The notes under the pieces are model-generated. The model did no database searches. It was given only the letters and a program-made list of their open reading frames with translations, and was not told where the DNA came from. Position numbers and translations under genes: made by a program. Shown here in pieces: positions 6,451 to 7,527 of a stretch of 7,527 nt of DNA. The stretch's first letter is position 1; each line of letters starts with the position of its first letter. The stretch spans positions 1 to 7,527 of the forward strand of contig CADEGS010000220.1 in the NCBI GenBank assembly GCA_902826945.1, given 5' to 3'. The DNA is from an uncultured bacterium. Lineage in GTDB: Bacteria > Planctomycetota > UBA1135 > GCA-002686595.

Positions 6451-7527
6451 TCAGCACTGGCTGTAGCCGCAGCCGTAGCACTTGACGCAGCCCTCCTCGA
6501 AGGCGAGCACGCTGGCGCAGCCGGGGCACTTGAGCTTGTACTGCGCGTCGCCGCGCGTGGGCGCGCTCGGCGCGGCCTGCGCTTCGACCAGCTCCTCGGT
6601 CGGCACGCGCCCGAGCAGGAGCGCCTCCAGGCCGTGGCGCTCCTTCGCCGCCAGGTAGCGGTGCAGCGCGCGCGCGAGCCCGTCGGCGAGCGACATGATG
6701 CGCCCGTCCTTGGTCGGCACCGACAGGCTCGAGCCGATGCCGTCGAGCTGCTTCAGCGCCGTCGAGAGGCTGCCGTTCACGCGCAGCCAGAGCGAGAGCA
6801 GGCGGCAGATCGCCTCCAGGTCGGAGTTCGCCACGTCGCCGCCCTTGCCGAGCTGCGCGAAGACCTCGCGCTCGCGGCCGGAGACCGGGTCGACCGACAC
6901 CTTCACGTGCATGTTGCCGAAGGGCGTCATCTGCCGCACGCGCAGCGAGGGCATGATCTCGGGCAGGCGCACCGGCAGGAGCTCGGCGCCGCCCGGCTGC
7001 GCGTCGTTGGGGCGCGCCGCGGCCGCCGGCTCGGCCTCGCCGCGGCGCTTGGTCGAGCCCGAGAGCGCCATCGGCTGCACGTCGCGGCAGCCGTCGCGGT
7101 AGACGGTCACGCCCTTGACGTCGAGCTGCACGGCCAGCTCGTAGATCTCGCGCACGTCCAGGACGCTCGCCTCGTGCGGGAAGTTGATCGTCTTCGAGAT
7201 CGAGGAGTCGCAGTGCTTCTGGAAGGCGGCCTGCATGCGCATGTGCCACTCGGGCGCGATGTCGTGCGCCGTGACGAACACGCGCTTGAGCTCCGCCGGC
7301 ACGTCCGCGCGGTGCGAGAGCGTGCCCTTGGCGCACACGTCCTCGACCAGCTCCTCGCTGAAGAAGCCGCTCTCGCGCGCGGCGCGGTCGAACACGTGGT
7401 TCACCTCGCGCAGCACCGTCGGCCGGCCCTGCGTGTCCTTCATCACCTGGCGGATGAAGGCCAGGCTGAACATCGGCTCGATGCCGCCCGAGCAGCCGGC
7501 CAGGATCGAGATCGTGCCCGTCGGCGC
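6451..7527 (-). CDS. nrdJ: Adenosylcobalamin-dependent (class II) ribonucleotide reductase, C-terminal part (5' end outside window)
   Basis: Reduces ribonucleotides to deoxyribonucleotides using a B12-derived radical, so it works with or without oxygen. Only the last 358 residues are present; the frame is open to the right edge. The fragment begins APTGTISILAGCSGGIEP, the conserved substrate-phosphate region of the family, which precedes the internal Met at 7473, so that Met is not the start. Then come LSHRADVP (70-77), WHMRMQAAFQKHCDSSISKTINFP (94-117; C106), and VTVYRDGCR (140-148). A low-complexity Ala/Arg/Pro linker follows (about 156-180). A TSCPD-like domain (about 195-290) carries MTPFGNMHV, EVFAQLGKGG and a KQLDGIGSS stretch. 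The last 25 residues hold six cysteines, C334, C337, C347, C350, C353 and C358, in the Cys-rich zinc-finger tail known from most class II enzymes, where it takes part in re-reduction by thioredoxin. The stop is TGA at 6451-6453. The LOG gene follows after 28 bp. Confidence 0.96.
   Translation of the reverse strand, partial: APTGTISILAGCSGGIEPMFSLAFIRQVMKDTQGRPTVLREVNHVFDRAARESGFFSEELVEDVCAKGTLSHRADVPAELKRVFVTAHDIAPEWHMRMQAAFQKHCDSSISKTINFPHEASVLDVREIYELAVQLDVKGVTVYRDGCRDVQPMALSGSTKRRGEAEPAAAARPNDAQPGGAELLPVRLPEIMPSLRVRQMTPFGNMHVKVSVDPVSGREREVFAQLGKGGDVANSDLEAICRLLSLWLRVNGSLSTALKQLDGIGSSLSVPTKDGRIMSLADGLARALHRYLAAKERHGLEALLLGRVPTEELVEAQAAPSAPTRGDAQYKLKCPGCASVLAFEEGCVKCYGCGYSQC

Noticed and set aside
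6419..7336. A 305-codon open frame on the minus strand overlapping nrdJ.
   Set aside because: It is out of frame with nrdJ, whose conserved motifs run through the whole region. Its translation is Arg/Ala-rich shadow sequence.
7471..7473. ATG as the start of the ribonucleotide reductase gene.
   Set aside because: The conserved family sequence APTGTIS...GIEP continues in frame upstream of it to the window edge, so it is an internal Met of a gene cut by the window.

Overview
This is a GC-rich, gene-dense piece of a bacterial chromosome, with strong G/C preference at third codon positions. It carries six protein genes, five on the minus strand and one on the plus strand. I see no rRNA, tRNA, insertion sequence, CRISPR array or phage gene. 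The gene set fits a Gram-negative-type, high-GC, environmental bacterium: a DsbD/ScsB-like thiol reductase, a PilX-type prepilin-like protein with a C-terminal beta-rich domain, and an adenosylcobalamin-dependent ribonucleotide reductase. Planctomycetota is my best guess and Myxococcota or Acidobacteriota are alternatives. This comes from general gene-family knowledge, not from a phylogenetic marker.

Layout, left to right. Positions 1-2335 (minus) hold most of a DsbD-family protein-disulfide reductase whose C-terminal end runs off the left edge. It is unusual in having two N-terminal thiol domains in tandem. Just upstream of it on the same strand, at 2378-3301, is a cation diffusion facilitator (metal efflux) gene. 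The two are 42 bp apart and look like one transcription unit (CDF first, then dsbD). A 112-bp divergent intergenic region (3302-3413) separates them from the only plus-strand gene, a small secreted protein of unknown function (3414-4013). That gene converges, with only 4 bp between stop codons, on a 523-residue PilX-like protein (4018-5589, minus). A 248-bp noncoding gap follows, with a pair of near-identical G7-containing repeats and a small stem-loop. Next come a LOG-family nucleotide hydrolase (5838-6422, minus) and the C-terminal 358 residues of the class II ribonucleotide reductase NrdJ (6451-7527, minus, N-terminal part beyond the right edge), 28 bp apart.

Functionally there are two small same-strand pairs. 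NrdJ plus LOG deals with nucleotide metabolism. CDF plus DsbD plausibly deals with metal and thiol homeostasis of the cell envelope. The PilX-like and secreted genes between them are envelope or surface proteins. I found no convincing new multi-gene system. The points most worth a second look are the duplicated redox domain of the DsbD protein, its coupling to a metal exporter with an atypical metal site, and the repeated G tracts upstream of the pilin-like gene.
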